Origin: Rhodopseudomonas palustris HaA2
Lineage (GTDB): Bacteria; Pseudomonadota; Alphaproteobacteria; Rhizobiales; Xanthobacteraceae
Direction: 5' to 3'
DNA: 64,000 nt
NCBI RefSeq assembly: GCF_000013365.1
Contig: NC_007778.1
Coordinates: 1,240,001 to 1,304,000 of the forward strand
Positions within the stretch are counted from its first letter, which is position 1, and each line of letters opens with the position of its first letter. A model generated the notes under the pieces. It saw only the letters and a program-made list of their open reading frames with translations. It ran no database searches and was not told the DNA's origin. A program made the position numbers and the translations under genes. Shown here one piece after another: positions 17,625 through 29,701 of the stretch.

Positions 17625-18725
17625 ATGACCACGGTCACCACCGGCCTCAATTCCTACGCGCAATACGGCGCGGCCTATGCCCGTTCGGCGGTGACGCAGA
17701 CCTCGCTGGCGAACGTGCTGAACGCGGCCGAGGACGGCACGTCGAGCGCCGCCAATTCCGCCACCAACCTCACGCTGTCGGCGGCGGCGCGGGCGCAGCT
17801 CGCCAATGCGTCGGCGGCGAAGGATTTCACCACCGTCATCAGCGACAGCCGCGCCGCGCTCGACAAGCTCTACACCGCGGCCGGCGTGAGCGCGCCCTAC
17901 GACGCCAGCGGCAAGCCGACGATCGATCTGTCCTCGCTGGATCGCCGCGCGGTGTACGCGATCGCCGCCAACAGCGGCGGCAAATTCACCGAGGCCGAGC
18001 AGACGCTCGCCGCAGTGACGCGGGTCGCGGGCTTCAATGCGGCGCTGTCACCCGCCACCCAGACCGCGCAACTCACCGGCGATTACTCCACCGTCTACAA
18101 GGCCGCTGCGGACTATCTCGACGGCGCCAGCAATGAAGAGAAGGCGACGGCGACCTGGAAGGCCGAGCGCGCCGCCGTCGCCAAGGGGCTGACCGCGACG
18201 CAGAGCGATCCGACCAAGGTCCCCTCGGGGATCAGCAACGATCCAGTCGCGTCCTATCTCGCGCAATATCCCTCGGGCAGCCCGACGACGACCCAGAGCT
18301 TCTCCAGCGTCGCCAAATCGACGCGCGCCGCGCTCGACGAGCAGGCCAAGTCGGCCGCCGCTGCCGGCAAGGAGCTGGTCTACGATCCCGGCCGCAAGGT
18401 CGGGCAGATGGCGGATCTGTCGGGGCTCGACAATCGCGCGCTGTCGGCGATCTCGCTCAATCAGGATCAGTTGTTCTCCAAGGAAGAGAGCTTCGCCGCC
18501 AAGCGAGAACTCGACGGCCGCAATCGCGCCAGCATTCTCACGGCGCTGAAGCAGAGCCAGAGCTCGGGCAACCCCGCCGATTTCAGCCTCGGCCTGCTCA
18601 ACACCTATTCGGCGATGAGTGCCGAGGAACGCACCGCGACGAACTGGACGACGACGTTCCGCGACAATGCGGTGCAGAGCTACAAGGCGACCACGTCGCT
18701 GCTGTCGATGCTGAAGGGCGGTTGA
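17625..18725 (+). CDS. Conserved hypothetical protein with internal duplication
   Basis: A 366-residue Ala/Ser/Thr-rich soluble protein without a signal peptide. Two copies of one module are seen: about residues 70-205 (SRAALDKLY... DLSSLDRRAVYAIAANSGGKFTEAEQTLAA) and 228-360 (TRAALDEQA... DLSGLDNRALSAISLNQDQLFSKEESFAA). The composition is like proteins annotated near flagellar or surface genes in Bradyrhizobium, but I cannot name it. The CtrA-type site upstream suggests cell-cycle or motility control. Convergent with the next gene, 7 bp between stops. No functional call is made. Confidence 0.7.
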   Translation: MTTVTTGLNSYAQYGAAYARSAVTQTSLANVLNAAEDGTSSAANSATNLTLSAAARAQLANASAAKDFTTVISDSRAALDKLYTAAGVSAPYDASGKPTIDLSSLDRRAVYAIAANSGGKFTEAEQTLAAVTRVAGFNAALSPATQTAQLTGDYSTVYKAAADYLDGASNEEKATATWKAERAAVAKGLTATQSDPTKVPSGISNDPVASYLAQYPSGSPTTTQSFSSVAKSTRAALDEQAKSAAAAGKELVYDPGRKVGQMADLSGLDNRALSAISLNQDQLFSKEESFAAKRELDGRNRASILTALKQSQSSGNPADFSLGLLNTYSAMSAEERTATNWTTTFRDNAVQSYKATTSLLSMLKGG

Positions 18726-18732
18726 GCGGGGC

Positions 18733-20013
18733 TCAGAGCGTCCCGCGCGCGAGCAGCACAGCGAGCACGACGCCGATCCCGGCCAGTATCACCAGCATCA
18801 GCGCGCTCTGCAGCGTCGCGCGGCCGCCGAACGACAGCGCGTAGGTCGCCTTCAGGATGTTGTTGGACGACGCCGCGATCAGCACCGCGATCGCGACCGC
18901 GTGGTCGCCGATCCCGGCGGTGCCGCCCTGCGCCAGATTGAGGACGAAGGGATCGATGTCGGCAAAGCCGACGATCGCCGCCAGCCAATAGATGCCTTCG
19001 GTGCCGAATTCCGTCTTCACCCAGGTCGAGGCCAGCGAGATCAGCACGAACATCGCCGCGAACGCCGCGGCGGTGCCGAGTTCGAGCGGGTTGCCGCGCC
19101 CCGCTGCGTCATGCGCTTCGGCGGCCGGCGCCTTGATCAGCCAGTATTGCAGCGCGGCGATCGACAGCGCCAAGGCGGCGAGGCCGGCCATCGGCACCAC
19201 GAGCTGGCGCGCCAGCGCCAGATTGAACACCGCGATGATCGCCAGAATGCGCAGATACATGATGCCGGTGGCGAGCGTGATCCCGGCCAGCGCCTGCCGT
19301 CGCGAGGCCGGGTCGGCATTCGCCTGCCGCGCCAGCACCACGGTGGTGGCCGTCGACGAATACAGCCCGCCCAGCGCCGGCATCCACAGCCCGCGCGCCG
19401 CCCGCGGCCAGTAGCGCTGCGCCAGATAGCTCGCATAGGACAGGGTGCAGACCAGCGTCAGCGCCAGCCAGGCCTGCCGCGGCGTGATGCTGGTGAGGGT
19501 CGTCACCGGCTCGGCCGGCAGCAGCGGCAGCACCACACCGGTCAGAATCAGGAACTGACCGGCCGTGGTGATTTCCTTCATGTCGATGCGGCGCGCCAGC
19601 GTGTGCAGCCGGTCGCGCCCGGTCAGCAGCAGCACCGCGACCACGGTGACGCCGACCGCGATCCAATGCGGCAGCGCCAGCGCGACCGCGCCGAGCAGAT
19701 AGGCGTGCACGTTCAGCAGCAGCACCACCAGCCCGGCATTGCGCTCGCCTTTCTCGTCGCGCTCGCGCAGATGGACGCCGTAGAACATCGCCAGCCAGGC
19801 GCCGAGCACGAGCAGTCCGCCAGTGAAGGCGATCAGGTGTGTCGGATCGAACAGATAAAGGATGCCGCCGCCGAGCGAGAGCAGCGGGAAGGTGCGGATG
19901 CCGCCCGGCCGTGCGGAGCTGGTCTTCGCGAAGAAATCCTCGAACGCGAAGCCGAGAAAAAAACTCAACAGCAGCAGCAGGCCGAGACTATGAACAGACG
20001 GCGTCGCAATCAT
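18733..20013 (-). CDS. DUF4010 (MgtC-like) multi-pass membrane protein
   Basis: A 426-residue inner-membrane protein with about 12 helices. The N-terminal part is MgtC/SapB-like ('LSFFLGFAFEDFFAKTSSARPGGIRTFPLLSLGGGILYL'), and the remainder matches DUF4010, with 'PALGGLYSSTATTVVLAR', 'FADIDPFVLNLAQGG' and 'AVLIAASSNNILKATYAL' (small-residue loops that occur in the family). The substrate is unknown; ion or metal transport has been suggested for relatives. The ATG at 20013 has no strong ribosome site. It converges with the gene to its left, with only 7 bp between stops. Confidence 0.85.
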   Translation of the reverse strand: MIATPSVHSLGLLLLLSFFLGFAFEDFFAKTSSARPGGIRTFPLLSLGGGILYLFDPTHLIAFTGGLLVLGAWLAMFYGVHLRERDEKGERNAGLVVLLLNVHAYLLGAVALALPHWIAVGVTVVAVLLLTGRDRLHTLARRIDMKEITTAGQFLILTGVVLPLLPAEPVTTLTSITPRQAWLALTLVCTLSYASYLAQRYWPRAARGLWMPALGGLYSSTATTVVLARQANADPASRRQALAGITLATGIMYLRILAIIAVFNLALARQLVVPMAGLAALALSIAALQYWLIKAPAAEAHDAAGRGNPLELGTAAAFAAMFVLISLASTWVKTEFGTEGIYWLAAIVGFADIDPFVLNLAQGGTAGIGDHAVAIAVLIAASSNNILKATYALSFGGRATLQSALMLVILAGIGVVLAVLLARGTL

Positions 20014-20172
20014 GGGGGCCCGGCCGATGCGGTGGCGAGGCCAGCGCGATCAACGGCTGCCGAACCAGGGATCGGCTCGGCGATCCAGCACTGTAGCAGC
20101 ACATGCGGGACTGGAGAAGGCGTGCCGGACCGTTTGCGTCGGCACTCTCCGCAATCACCCAGCCGCAACAGA

Positions 20173-20208
20173 AGAACCCCGCCCGGGCGGGGGACGGGGC
20201 GGGGTTCT
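20173..20208. terminator. Strong orphan hairpin in the 20.0-20.5 kb gap
   Basis: AGAACCCCGCCC (20173-20184) pairs perfectly over 12 bp with 20197-20208. It looks like a terminator or stable RNA end, but no gene ends here: the gene to the left starts at 20013 and reads away, and the next gene starts at 20494. No T-run follows. The 480-bp gap (20014-20493) shows nothing else I can support. Confidence 0.4.
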
Positions 20209-20493
20209 CTGATCCGGTCGCATGATACGCGCCCGAATCTCGTTCAAGTGTCGTCCACCTGAACGAACCTATTCCGGTGCTTCGTCGGACATCCGGAGAT
20301 GGCCGTCGTCATCGAGGCAATGCCTGCCGCGGCGTGGCGTTCCTGCAAATCTGCGTCGGACGTCAGTTTTTTAGCGCGATGGAACCCATGGCGTGGCTTC
20401 GGCGTCATCAGGCGCCTGTATCGCTCGATGCACCCGCCGGCTACAAACCCGCTTGCGATTCGGTCGCGATTCTCTCATCCGGAGACAACTGCC

Positions 20494-20649
20494 ATGACAA
20501 TCACCGCTGCCCACATTCCCGCCATCGTCGCGCTGATCGCCGGTATCCTGATTCTGGTGATGCCGCGGTTGCTCAACATCGTCGTGGCGATCTACCTGAT
20601 CTGCGTCGGACTGATCGGTCTGGGGGCGCTTCGCTTCCTGCACCTTTAG
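20494..20649 (+). CDS. DUF3096 small membrane protein
   Basis: A 51-residue protein with two hydrophobic helices: 'IPAIVALIAGILILVMPRLLNIVVAIYLICVGLIGL', matching the DUF3096 family (short two-helix inner-membrane proteins). Function is not known. The ATG has a GGAG site about 10 nt upstream. The protein ends in RFLHL. It is followed 90 bp later by ppdK on the same strand, but co-transcription is not clear. Confidence 0.82.
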   Translation: MTITAAHIPAIVALIAGILILVMPRLLNIVVAIYLICVGLIGLGALRFLHL

Positions 20650-20739
20650 TCGGCGGGAGAGCGGCCAGCTTGCTTGCAACCGCCAAAACGTGGTGTATAG
20701 CGGCCCAATCTCTTCCCCTCTCGCGGACCGTTGACAGCC

Positions 20740-23754
<3,015 letters not shown>

Positions 23755-23821
23755 CAGGCTGGCGTAACACTCAGGCGGAGTGCTCGAGCCGTAACGCTCG
23801 ACAGTCACACACGCACTCAGA

Positions 23822-23923
23822 CGTCATCACCCGCGAAAGCGGGTGACCCAGTATCGCAGAGCGTTCTTTGTAAGTCGCTTGCGCCCTGGAATACTGGGTC
23901 GCCCGGTCAAGCCGGGCGATGAC
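23822..23923. repeat. Paired inverted repeat downstream of ppdK
   Basis: Arms at 23822-23854 (CGTCATCACCCGCGAAAGCG...) and 23890-23923 (ATACTGGGTC...CGATGACG) are inverted copies: both share CGTCATC-n-CCCG and GACCCAGTAT. Each arm also forms its own hairpin. It lies 70 bp after the ppdK stop. The 401-bp region 23755-24155 holds only this pair, a hairpin and another repeat, and no gene. Confidence 0.8.
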
Positions 23924-23942
23924 GTGGGTGGTTGTCGACATC

Positions 23943-23967
23943 ACGGCCGGGATCTCGCCCCGGCCGT
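23943..23967 (+). terminator. Hairpin terminator candidate after ppdK
   Basis: ACGGCCGGG (23943-23951) and CCCGGCCGT (23959-23967) pair perfectly, followed by TGTCGTTTC, which is mildly T-rich. It lies 190 bp after the ppdK stop and could end that transcript. Confidence 0.45.
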
Positions 23968-24023
23968 TGTCGTTTCGCCCGACGCGCAGACCATCCTTCA
24001 TTGCAAGACGCGTCGCCAAGGTT

Positions 24024-24060
24024 CCCGTCATTGCTTCGCCTCCGGCGTCGCAATGACGGG
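24024..24060. repeat. REP-like hairpin (CCCGTCATTGC type)
   Basis: CCCGTCATTGC (24024-24034) is exactly complementary to 24050-24060. The core CGTCATTGC...GCAATGACG with a CG-rich loop is a form commonly seen in intergenic repeats of Rhodopseudomonas-like genomes. Only one copy was seen in this window. Confidence 0.65.
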
Positions 24061-24155
24061 GAGAGGTCCTGCTCGGTCGCAGTGTCTGGCGAGGCGCATT
24101 CCTCCGGTCCGCCCTGGATCTTCCGCACCCCCGCGAAATATGCGAAGGTGCGGCA

Positions 24156-24611
24156 GTGAAGTTCCTCCTTGCCATACGCCGGCTGCTCGCGGCCGTAATG
24201 GTTACAGGCCTCGTGCTGGCGCCGCTGGCCCGGCCTGCGATGGCCGCTGCGCCTTCGGCTATGCCGATGCAGGCGATGCCGACGCAAGGCCCGATGGCGC
24301 ATGAGGGCGCGGATCACGCGATGGCAGGCCATTTGGCGGCCGTGCCGTCGGTGGGCGCGATGTCCGCTGCGGTCGTCGACGAGATGGCCGAGATGCCGTG
24401 CTGTCCATCCGAGGCGCCGCCGACCGCTGTCGATTGCGGTAAGTGCCTGTCGATGGCGGGCTGTTCCTCCAATTTCCTGACCGGGATGCCGGGCACGGTC
24501 GCATTGCCGCTGCCCGCCGCCACGATCGGCGCGCAAATGCCGACGAACGATTTCCGGCCCGACGGCCTCGGCCACCCGCCACCCGAATATCCGCCTCGAT
24601 CGCTGGTCTGA
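24156..24611 (+). CDS. Secreted Met-rich protein at head of copper efflux operon
   Basis: A 151-residue protein with a signal peptide (MKFLLAIRRLLAAVMVTGLV, likely cleavage near AMA at about residue 29). The mature part is rich in Met and His (APSAMPMQAMPTQGPMAHEGADHAMAGH), then has a Cys cluster (PCCPSEAPP ... DCGKCLSMAGCS), a pattern expected for periplasmic copper or silver binding. No named domain is recognised. The GTG start has GAAGG upstream. Followed by a YtkA-like gene and the efflux pair, reading in the same direction, so a shared metal role is inferred from context and composition. Confidence 0.7.
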   Translation: MKFLLAIRRLLAAVMVTGLVLAPLARPAMAAAPSAMPMQAMPTQGPMAHEGADHAMAGHLAAVPSVGAMSAAVVDEMAEMPCCPSEAPPTAVDCGKCLSMAGCSSNFLTGMPGTVALPLPAATIGAQMPTNDFRPDGLGHPPPEYPPRSLV

Positions 24612-24706
24612 GCGGCGCTGACGCGCCGTCTGCCGTCGCGTGACGTTTCGCGCGACGCGATCCATGCCGCCTTGCGGTCTGACCAACGCTTTCGAGGTAT
24701 TGAAAA

Positions 24707-25111
24707 ATGAAGACTCAGCTTTCGCGCGCCCTCCGGGCCGCGCTCGTCGCCGTTGCCATGCTCGGCTCGACCAGCATCGTCCGCGCCGACATCAAGGACT
24801 ATGAATTCCGTCTCGCCGAGCCGACTGTCAAAGTCGGACGCGACAAGATCGTCACCGTTCAATTGATCAATAAAACCACCGGCAAGCCGGAGCCGGAAGC
24901 GGTGATTTTCGCTATGCGTCTCGACATGGCGCCGGACGGCATGCCGGAAATGTCGACCAAGATCGTCCGCGAGCCGGGCGGAGATCCAGGCAACTACCGC
25001 TTCAAGGCGGCGTTCGGCATGGAAGGCCGCTGGCTGTTGTCGCTCGGCGCCAAGGTGCAGGGCGAGACCGGTTCGGTCGAAGGCAAGCTCGTCATCACGG
25101 CGAACAAGTGA
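24707..25111 (+). CDS. YtkA/FixH-like periplasmic protein
   Basis: A 134-residue protein with a signal peptide (to about residue 28, ending in VRA-D) and a beta-sandwich domain like YtkA/FixH: 'FRLAEPTVKVGRDKIVTVQLINKTTGKPEPEAV' and 'PGNYRFKAAFGMEGRWLLSLGAKVQGETGSVEGKLVITANK'. Such domains occur beside copper-handling genes. The ATG lies 95 bp after the previous gene; its TGA overlaps the GTG of the adaptor gene by 4 bp, which shows translational coupling. The Met residues in 'AMRLDMAPDGMPEMSTK' could bind metal. Confidence 0.8.
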   Translation: MKTQLSRALRAALVAVAMLGSTSIVRADIKDYEFRLAEPTVKVGRDKIVTVQLINKTTGKPEPEAVIFAMRLDMAPDGMPEMSTKIVREPGGDPGNYRFKAAFGMEGRWLLSLGAKVQGETGSVEGKLVITANK

Positions 25112-26520
25112 CGCGCACTGCTCTCGCGAGCCTGGCCGTCGCCGCTTTGGCGGCTGCGGGAGGCGGCCTGTACGGTGTCCGCGAGCACCTTCATGCGAGC
25201 ACCGCGCAGGGCATCGCGTTGTTTGCTCCGGCGCAGGCGCAAAGCAATGACGAGCCGATCTACTATCAGGATCCGGACGGCAAGCCGTCCTATTCGCTGA
25301 CACCGCGCAAGACCGCCGACGGGCGCGACTATCGCGCCGTGCCGGCCGGCGCCGATCTGAATTTCGGCGACGACGCGCCCGTCGCGCCGCCGATGGTGGT
25401 TGCGACGGATCGCAAGATCAAATTCTATCGCAATCCGATGGGCCTCGCCGACACCTCGCCGGTGCCGAAGAAGGATTCGATGGGGATGGACTACATCCCG
25501 GTCTACGAGGTCGACGGCAGCGACGATGGATCGGTGAAATTGTCGCCAGGGAAGATTCAGCGCACCGGTGTCAAATCGGAAGCCGCCGGCCGGCGCGTGA
25601 TCCGCACCACGATCCGCGCGCCGGGCGTGATCCAGCTCGACGAACGCCGAGTCTCGGTGATCGCGATGCGCTCGGAAAGCTTCGTGCAGAAGATCGCCGA
25701 CGTCACCACCGGCAGCCGCGTCACCAAGGACCAGGCCTTGATGGAGGTCTACAGCTCCGCGATCTCGGCTGCGGCGGCCGACTATATCGCCACCATCAAT
25801 TCGAAGACCACCGGCGGCGTCGCTGCCTATGGGCGTGGCTCGCGGCAGCGGCTGATGAATCTCGATGTGCCGGACGCTGCGATTGCCTCGATGGAAAAGG
25901 CCGGCACGGTGCCGATCGCGCTGGAATGGACGGCGCCGCGCGACGGCGTCGTGCTGGAACGCAACGCCATCGAGGGCATGCGGGCGCAGCCCGGCGATGT
26001 GTTGTTCCGGATCGCCGATACATCCGTGGTGTGGGCGACGCTCGACGTGTCCGAGCGCGATCTCGGCGCGCTGGCGCCGGGCCAGCCCGTGGTCGTTCGC
26101 GCCCGCAGCTATCCAGGGCGCGACTTCACCGGCGAGGTGAAACTGATCTATCCGCAGATCGGCAAGGAGACGCGCACGGCGCGCGTCCGGGTCGAACTGG
26201 CCAATGCCGATCTGGTTTTGCTACCCGACATGTATGTCGATGCCGAGATCGACACCGGCGGCTCTCAGCCGGTGCTGGCGGTGCCGGACAGCTCCATACT
26301 GGATTCCGGCAGCAAGCAGGTGGTGTTCGTCGACCAGGGCGAAGGGCGCTACCAGCCGCGGAGCGTCAAACCCGGCCGTCGCGGAGGGGATGACGTCGAA
26401 ATCCGCGAAGGTCTGGCCGAAGGCGAGCGGGTCGTGGTGTCGGCCAACTTCCTGATCGACGCGGAGAGCAATTTGAATGCCGCGCTGAAGAGCTTCTCGG
26501 ACGCCGGAGCCAAGCCATGA
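25108..26520 (+). CDS. cusB: RND efflux periplasmic adaptor (CusB-like) with duplicated metal-binding module
   Basis: The membrane-fusion subunit of a heavy-metal RND pump. After a signal-anchor (residues 7-25) there is a degenerate copy of the heavy-metal-binding domain (IYYQDPDGKPSYSLTPRKTADGRDY) and then the standard one (FYRNPMGLADTSPVPKKDSMGMDYIPVYE). The usual HlyD-type parts follow: barrel-sandwich region 'TIRAPGVIQLDERRVSVIAM' and a C-terminal domain. Two tandem modules are uncommon to my knowledge. GTG start at 25108 overlaps the upstream stop; its own stop overlaps cusA by 4 bp. It would work with CusA and an outer-membrane channel that is not in this operon. Confidence 0.93.
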   Translation: MTRTALASLAVAALAAAGGGLYGVREHLHASTAQGIALFAPAQAQSNDEPIYYQDPDGKPSYSLTPRKTADGRDYRAVPAGADLNFGDDAPVAPPMVVATDRKIKFYRNPMGLADTSPVPKKDSMGMDYIPVYEVDGSDDGSVKLSPGKIQRTGVKSEAAGRRVIRTTIRAPGVIQLDERRVSVIAMRSESFVQKIADVTTGSRVTKDQALMEVYSSAISAAAADYIATINSKTTGGVAAYGRGSRQRLMNLDVPDAAIASMEKAGTVPIALEWTAPRDGVVLERNAIEGMRAQPGDVLFRIADTSVVWATLDVSERDLGALAPGQPVVVRARSYPGRDFTGEVKLIYPQIGKETRTARVRVELANADLVLLPDMYVDAEIDTGGSQPVLAVPDSSILDSGSKQVVFVDQGEGRYQPRSVKPGRRGGDDVEIREGLAEGERVVVSANFLIDAESNLNAALKSFSDAGAKP

Positions 26521-29500
26521 TCGCCCGTCTGATCGCCTGGTCGGCACGCAATCTGCTGCTGGTGCTGTTCGGCGCCGGCTTCGCCGCCGCGGCCGGAGTC
26601 TATGCGCTGAAACACCTGCCGCTCGATGCGATTCCGGATCTCTCCGACACGCAGGTGATCGTCTACACCGAAGTTCCCGGTCAGGCGCCGCAAGTGATCG
26701 AGGATCAGGTCACCTATCCGCTGACCACCGCGATGCTGACGGTGCCGCGCTCGAAAGTGGTGCGCGGCTTTTCGTTCTTCGGCGTGTCGTTCGTCTACGT
26801 CATCTTCGAGGACGGCACCGACATCTACTGGGCGCGCTCGCGCGTGCTGGAATTTCTCAACGGCGCGTCGTCCCGGCTGCCGGCGGGTGTGACGCCGACC
26901 ATCGGCCCCGACGCCACCGGGGTCGGCTGGGTCTACCAATATGCGGTGATGTCGAAGGAGCTGAATCTCGGCGACACCCGCGCGATCCAGGATTGGAATC
27001 TGAAATTCGCGCTGGCCAAGGCCGAAGGCGTCGCCGAGGTCGCCAGCGTCGGCGGCTTCGTCCGGCAGTACAATGTCGTGCTCGATCCGCAACGGATGCG
27101 TGACCTCGGCATCACCATGCCCAAGATCCGCGATGCGATCCGCGCCAGTAATGCCGACGTCGGCGGGCGCACCGTCGAATTGTCGGAGTTCGAATACGTC
27201 GTTCGCGGCAAGGGCTATCTCAAGGGCATCAACGATCTCGGCGACATCGTACTGAAGAGCGCGGGCGGCACGCCGGTACTGCTGCGCGATGTCGCCCGCG
27301 TCGAACTCGGCCCCGACGAGCGGCGCGGCATCACCGAACTCAACGGCGAGGGCGAGGTCGCCGGCGGCATCGTGCTGCAGCGTTTCGGCGTCAACGCGCT
27401 GAGCGTGATCGACAACGTCAAGAAGCGCTTCCGCGAAATCGCCTCCAGCCTGCCCGCCGGCGTCGAAATCGTCGCGGTTTACGACCGCTCCAATCTGATC
27501 GACGCCGCCATCGCCACGCTGAAGCGCACGCTGGTCGAGGAGAGCATCGTGGTGGCGCTGGTCTGCATCGTGTTCTTGTTCCATGTGCGCAGCGCGCTGG
27601 TCGCGATCATCATGCTGCCTGTCGGCATCCTGATGGCGTTCGTTGCGATGAAGCTGCTCGGCATCGGCGCCAACATCATGAGTCTGGGGGGAATCGCGAT
27701 CGCGATCGGTGCGATGATCGATGCGGCGATCGTGATGATCGAGAACGCTCACAAACATCTGGAGCGCGCCGCTCCTGGCCGCGCGCGGGTCGAGGTGTTG
27801 ATCGAAGCTGCCGCCGAAGTCGGTCCGGCGCTGTTCTTCAGTTTGCTGATCATCACCGTGTCGTTCATGCCGATCTTCACGCTGGAATCGCAGGAGGGCC
27901 GGCTGTTCAGTCCACTGGCTTTCACCAAGACGTTCGCGATGGCCGCCGCAGCGCTGCTGTCGGTCACGCTGGTGCCGGCGCTGATGGTGGTCTTCGTCCG
28001 CGGCAGAATCGTTCCGGAACGCAAAAACCCGATCAGCCGGCTGTTGATCTGGATCTATCGCCCGGTGATCAAAGCGGTGCTGAGCGCCAAGCTGATCGTG
28101 ATCCTCGCCGCGGTGGCGATTCTCGCCGTCACAGTCTGGCCGGCGCGGCAGCTCGGAACCGAATTCATGCCGAGCCTCAACGAAGGCACGCTACTCTTTA
28201 TGCCGACGACGTTGCCCGGCATCTCGGTGACCAAGGCCGCCGAACTGCTGCAGACGCAGGACCGGATCATCCATTCCTTCCCCGAAGTCGCGTCGGTGTA
28301 TGGCAAGGCCGGCCGCTCCGCGACCGCGACCGATCCGGCACCGTCTGAAATGTTCGAGACCATCATCAACCTGAAGCCGAAGCAGCGATGGCGTGCCGGT
28401 GTGACGATCGAGAGCCTTACGGCCGAGATGGATCGTGCATTGCAGTTCCCCGGCGTCTCCAATGCCTGGACGATGCCGATCAAGTCGCGGATCGACATGC
28501 TGTCGACCGGCATCCGCACCCCGGTGGGCGTCAAGGTGATCGGGCACGATCTCGGCGAGATCGAAAGCTTGGCGAAGCAGATCGAACAGGTGTTGAAGAC
28601 GGTGCCCGGCACGTCGTCGGCCTATGCGGAGCGCGCGCTCGGTGGCTACTATCTCGATATCACCCCCGATCGTGCGGCGCTGGCGCGCTACGGCATCAGC
28701 ATCCAGGATGTCCAGGATGTGATTGCCACCGCGCTCGGCGGCCAGACCGTGACGACGACGGTGGAAGGTCGCCAGCGCTTCGGCGTCAACATGCGCTATC
28801 CGCGCGATCTGCGCAGCTCGGCGCAGGCGATTGCGAGCGACGTGCTGGTGTCGATGCCGACCGGCGGCGCTGTGCCGCTCGGTGAAATCGCCACCGTTAC
28901 GCCGACGCGCGGCCCGACCTCGATTCGCACCGAGAACGGCCAGCTCGCGGTCTACATCTATGTCGATATCCGCGACCGCGATCTCGGCGGCTACGTCTCC
29001 GACGCTCAGCGGGCGGTGACGGCCGGCATCGCTTTTCCGACCGGGTCCTATGTGGTCTGGAGCGGGCAGTACGAATATCTCGAACGCGCCGCGGCGCGCT
29101 TGAAGGTCGTGGTACCGGTGACGTTGCTGATCATCTTCCTGCTGCTGTATCTGAATTTCCGCTCGATCACCGAAACCATGATCGTGATGCTGTCGCTGCC
29201 CTTCGCGCTGGTCGGCGGCATCTGGCTGATGTGGGCGCTCGGCTTCAACCTGTCGGTCGCCGTGGTGGTCGGCTTCATCGCGCTCGCCGGCGTTGCGGCA
29301 GAGACCGGCGTGGTGATGCTGATCTATCTCGATCACGCGATGGCTGAGGTCGCATCGCGTCGCGCCGCCGCCGGTGCGTCGCTCGACCACGGCGATATTG
29401 CCGAGGCGATCATCCACGGCGCGGTCGAGAGGGTGCGGCCGAAGATGATGACGGTGGTGGCGATCATGGCCGGCCTGTTGCCGATCCTATGGAGCACGGG

Positions 29501-29672
29501 AACCGGTTCGGAGATCATGCAGCGCATCGCGGTGCCGATGATCGGTGGGATGATCTCGTCGACGCTGCTGACGCTGGTTGTGATCCCCGCGATCTACGCG
29601 CTGGTCAAGGGTTTCAACCTGCGCGGATCGAGTGCGGTCGCCGCGCCGCTTCCGACCGATGACGCCGGCTGA
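26517..29672 (+). CDS. cusA: Copper/silver-type heavy-metal RND efflux pump (CusA-like)
   Basis: A 1051-residue inner-membrane proton-driven pump that exports metal ions from the periplasm. It has the HME-RND N-terminus ('YALKHLPLDAIPDLSDTQVIVYTEVPGQAPQVIEDQVTYPLTTAM') and TM4 motif SLGGIAIAIGAMIDAAIVMIEN. The three methionines that bind Cu(I)/Ag(I) in CusA are all present: LLFMPTTLPG, APSEMFETI and RIDMLSTGI. This supports copper or silver over zinc, cobalt or nickel. It overlaps cusB by 4 bp. No CusC/TolC-type gene follows; a hairpin terminator lies just after the stop. Confidence 0.94.
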   Translation: MIARLIAWSARNLLLVLFGAGFAAAAGVYALKHLPLDAIPDLSDTQVIVYTEVPGQAPQVIEDQVTYPLTTAMLTVPRSKVVRGFSFFGVSFVYVIFEDGTDIYWARSRVLEFLNGASSRLPAGVTPTIGPDATGVGWVYQYAVMSKELNLGDTRAIQDWNLKFALAKAEGVAEVASVGGFVRQYNVVLDPQRMRDLGITMPKIRDAIRASNADVGGRTVELSEFEYVVRGKGYLKGINDLGDIVLKSAGGTPVLLRDVARVELGPDERRGITELNGEGEVAGGIVLQRFGVNALSVIDNVKKRFREIASSLPAGVEIVAVYDRSNLIDAAIATLKRTLVEESIVVALVCIVFLFHVRSALVAIIMLPVGILMAFVAMKLLGIGANIMSLGGIAIAIGAMIDAAIVMIENAHKHLERAAPGRARVEVLIEAAAEVGPALFFSLLIITVSFMPIFTLESQEGRLFSPLAFTKTFAMAAAALLSVTLVPALMVVFVRGRIVPERKNPISRLLIWIYRPVIKAVLSAKLIVILAAVAILAVTVWPARQLGTEFMPSLNEGTLLFMPTTLPGISVTKAAELLQTQDRIIHSFPEVASVYGKAGRSATATDPAPSEMFETIINLKPKQRWRAGVTIESLTAEMDRALQFPGVSNAWTMPIKSRIDMLSTGIRTPVGVKVIGHDLGEIESLAKQIEQVLKTVPGTSSAYAERALGGYYLDITPDRAALARYGISIQDVQDVIATALGGQTVTTTVEGRQRFGVNMRYPRDLRSSAQAIASDVLVSMPTGGAVPLGEIATVTPTRGPTSIRTENGQLAVYIYVDIRDRDLGGYVSDAQRAVTAGIAFPTGSYVVWSGQYEYLERAAARLKVVVPVTLLIIFLLLYLNFRSITETMIVMLSLPFALVGGIWLMWALGFNLSVAVVVGFIALAGVAAETGVVMLIYLDHAMAEVASRRAAAGASLDHGDIAEAIIHGAVERVRPKMMTVVAIMAGLLPILWSTGTGSEIMQRIAVPMIGGMISSTLLTLVVIPAIYALVKGFNLRGSSAVAAPLPTDDAG

Positions 29673-29677
29673 GTGTG

Positions 29678-29701
29678 CAGCCGTCCGGTGGGGGACGGCT
29701 G
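29678..29701 (+). terminator. Hairpin terminator after cusA
   Basis: CAGCCGTCC (29678-29686) pairs with GGACGGCTG (29693-29701) just after the cusA stop (29672). No strong T-run follows. The rest of the 280-bp gap to the SleB gene shows no gene. Confidence 0.5.
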
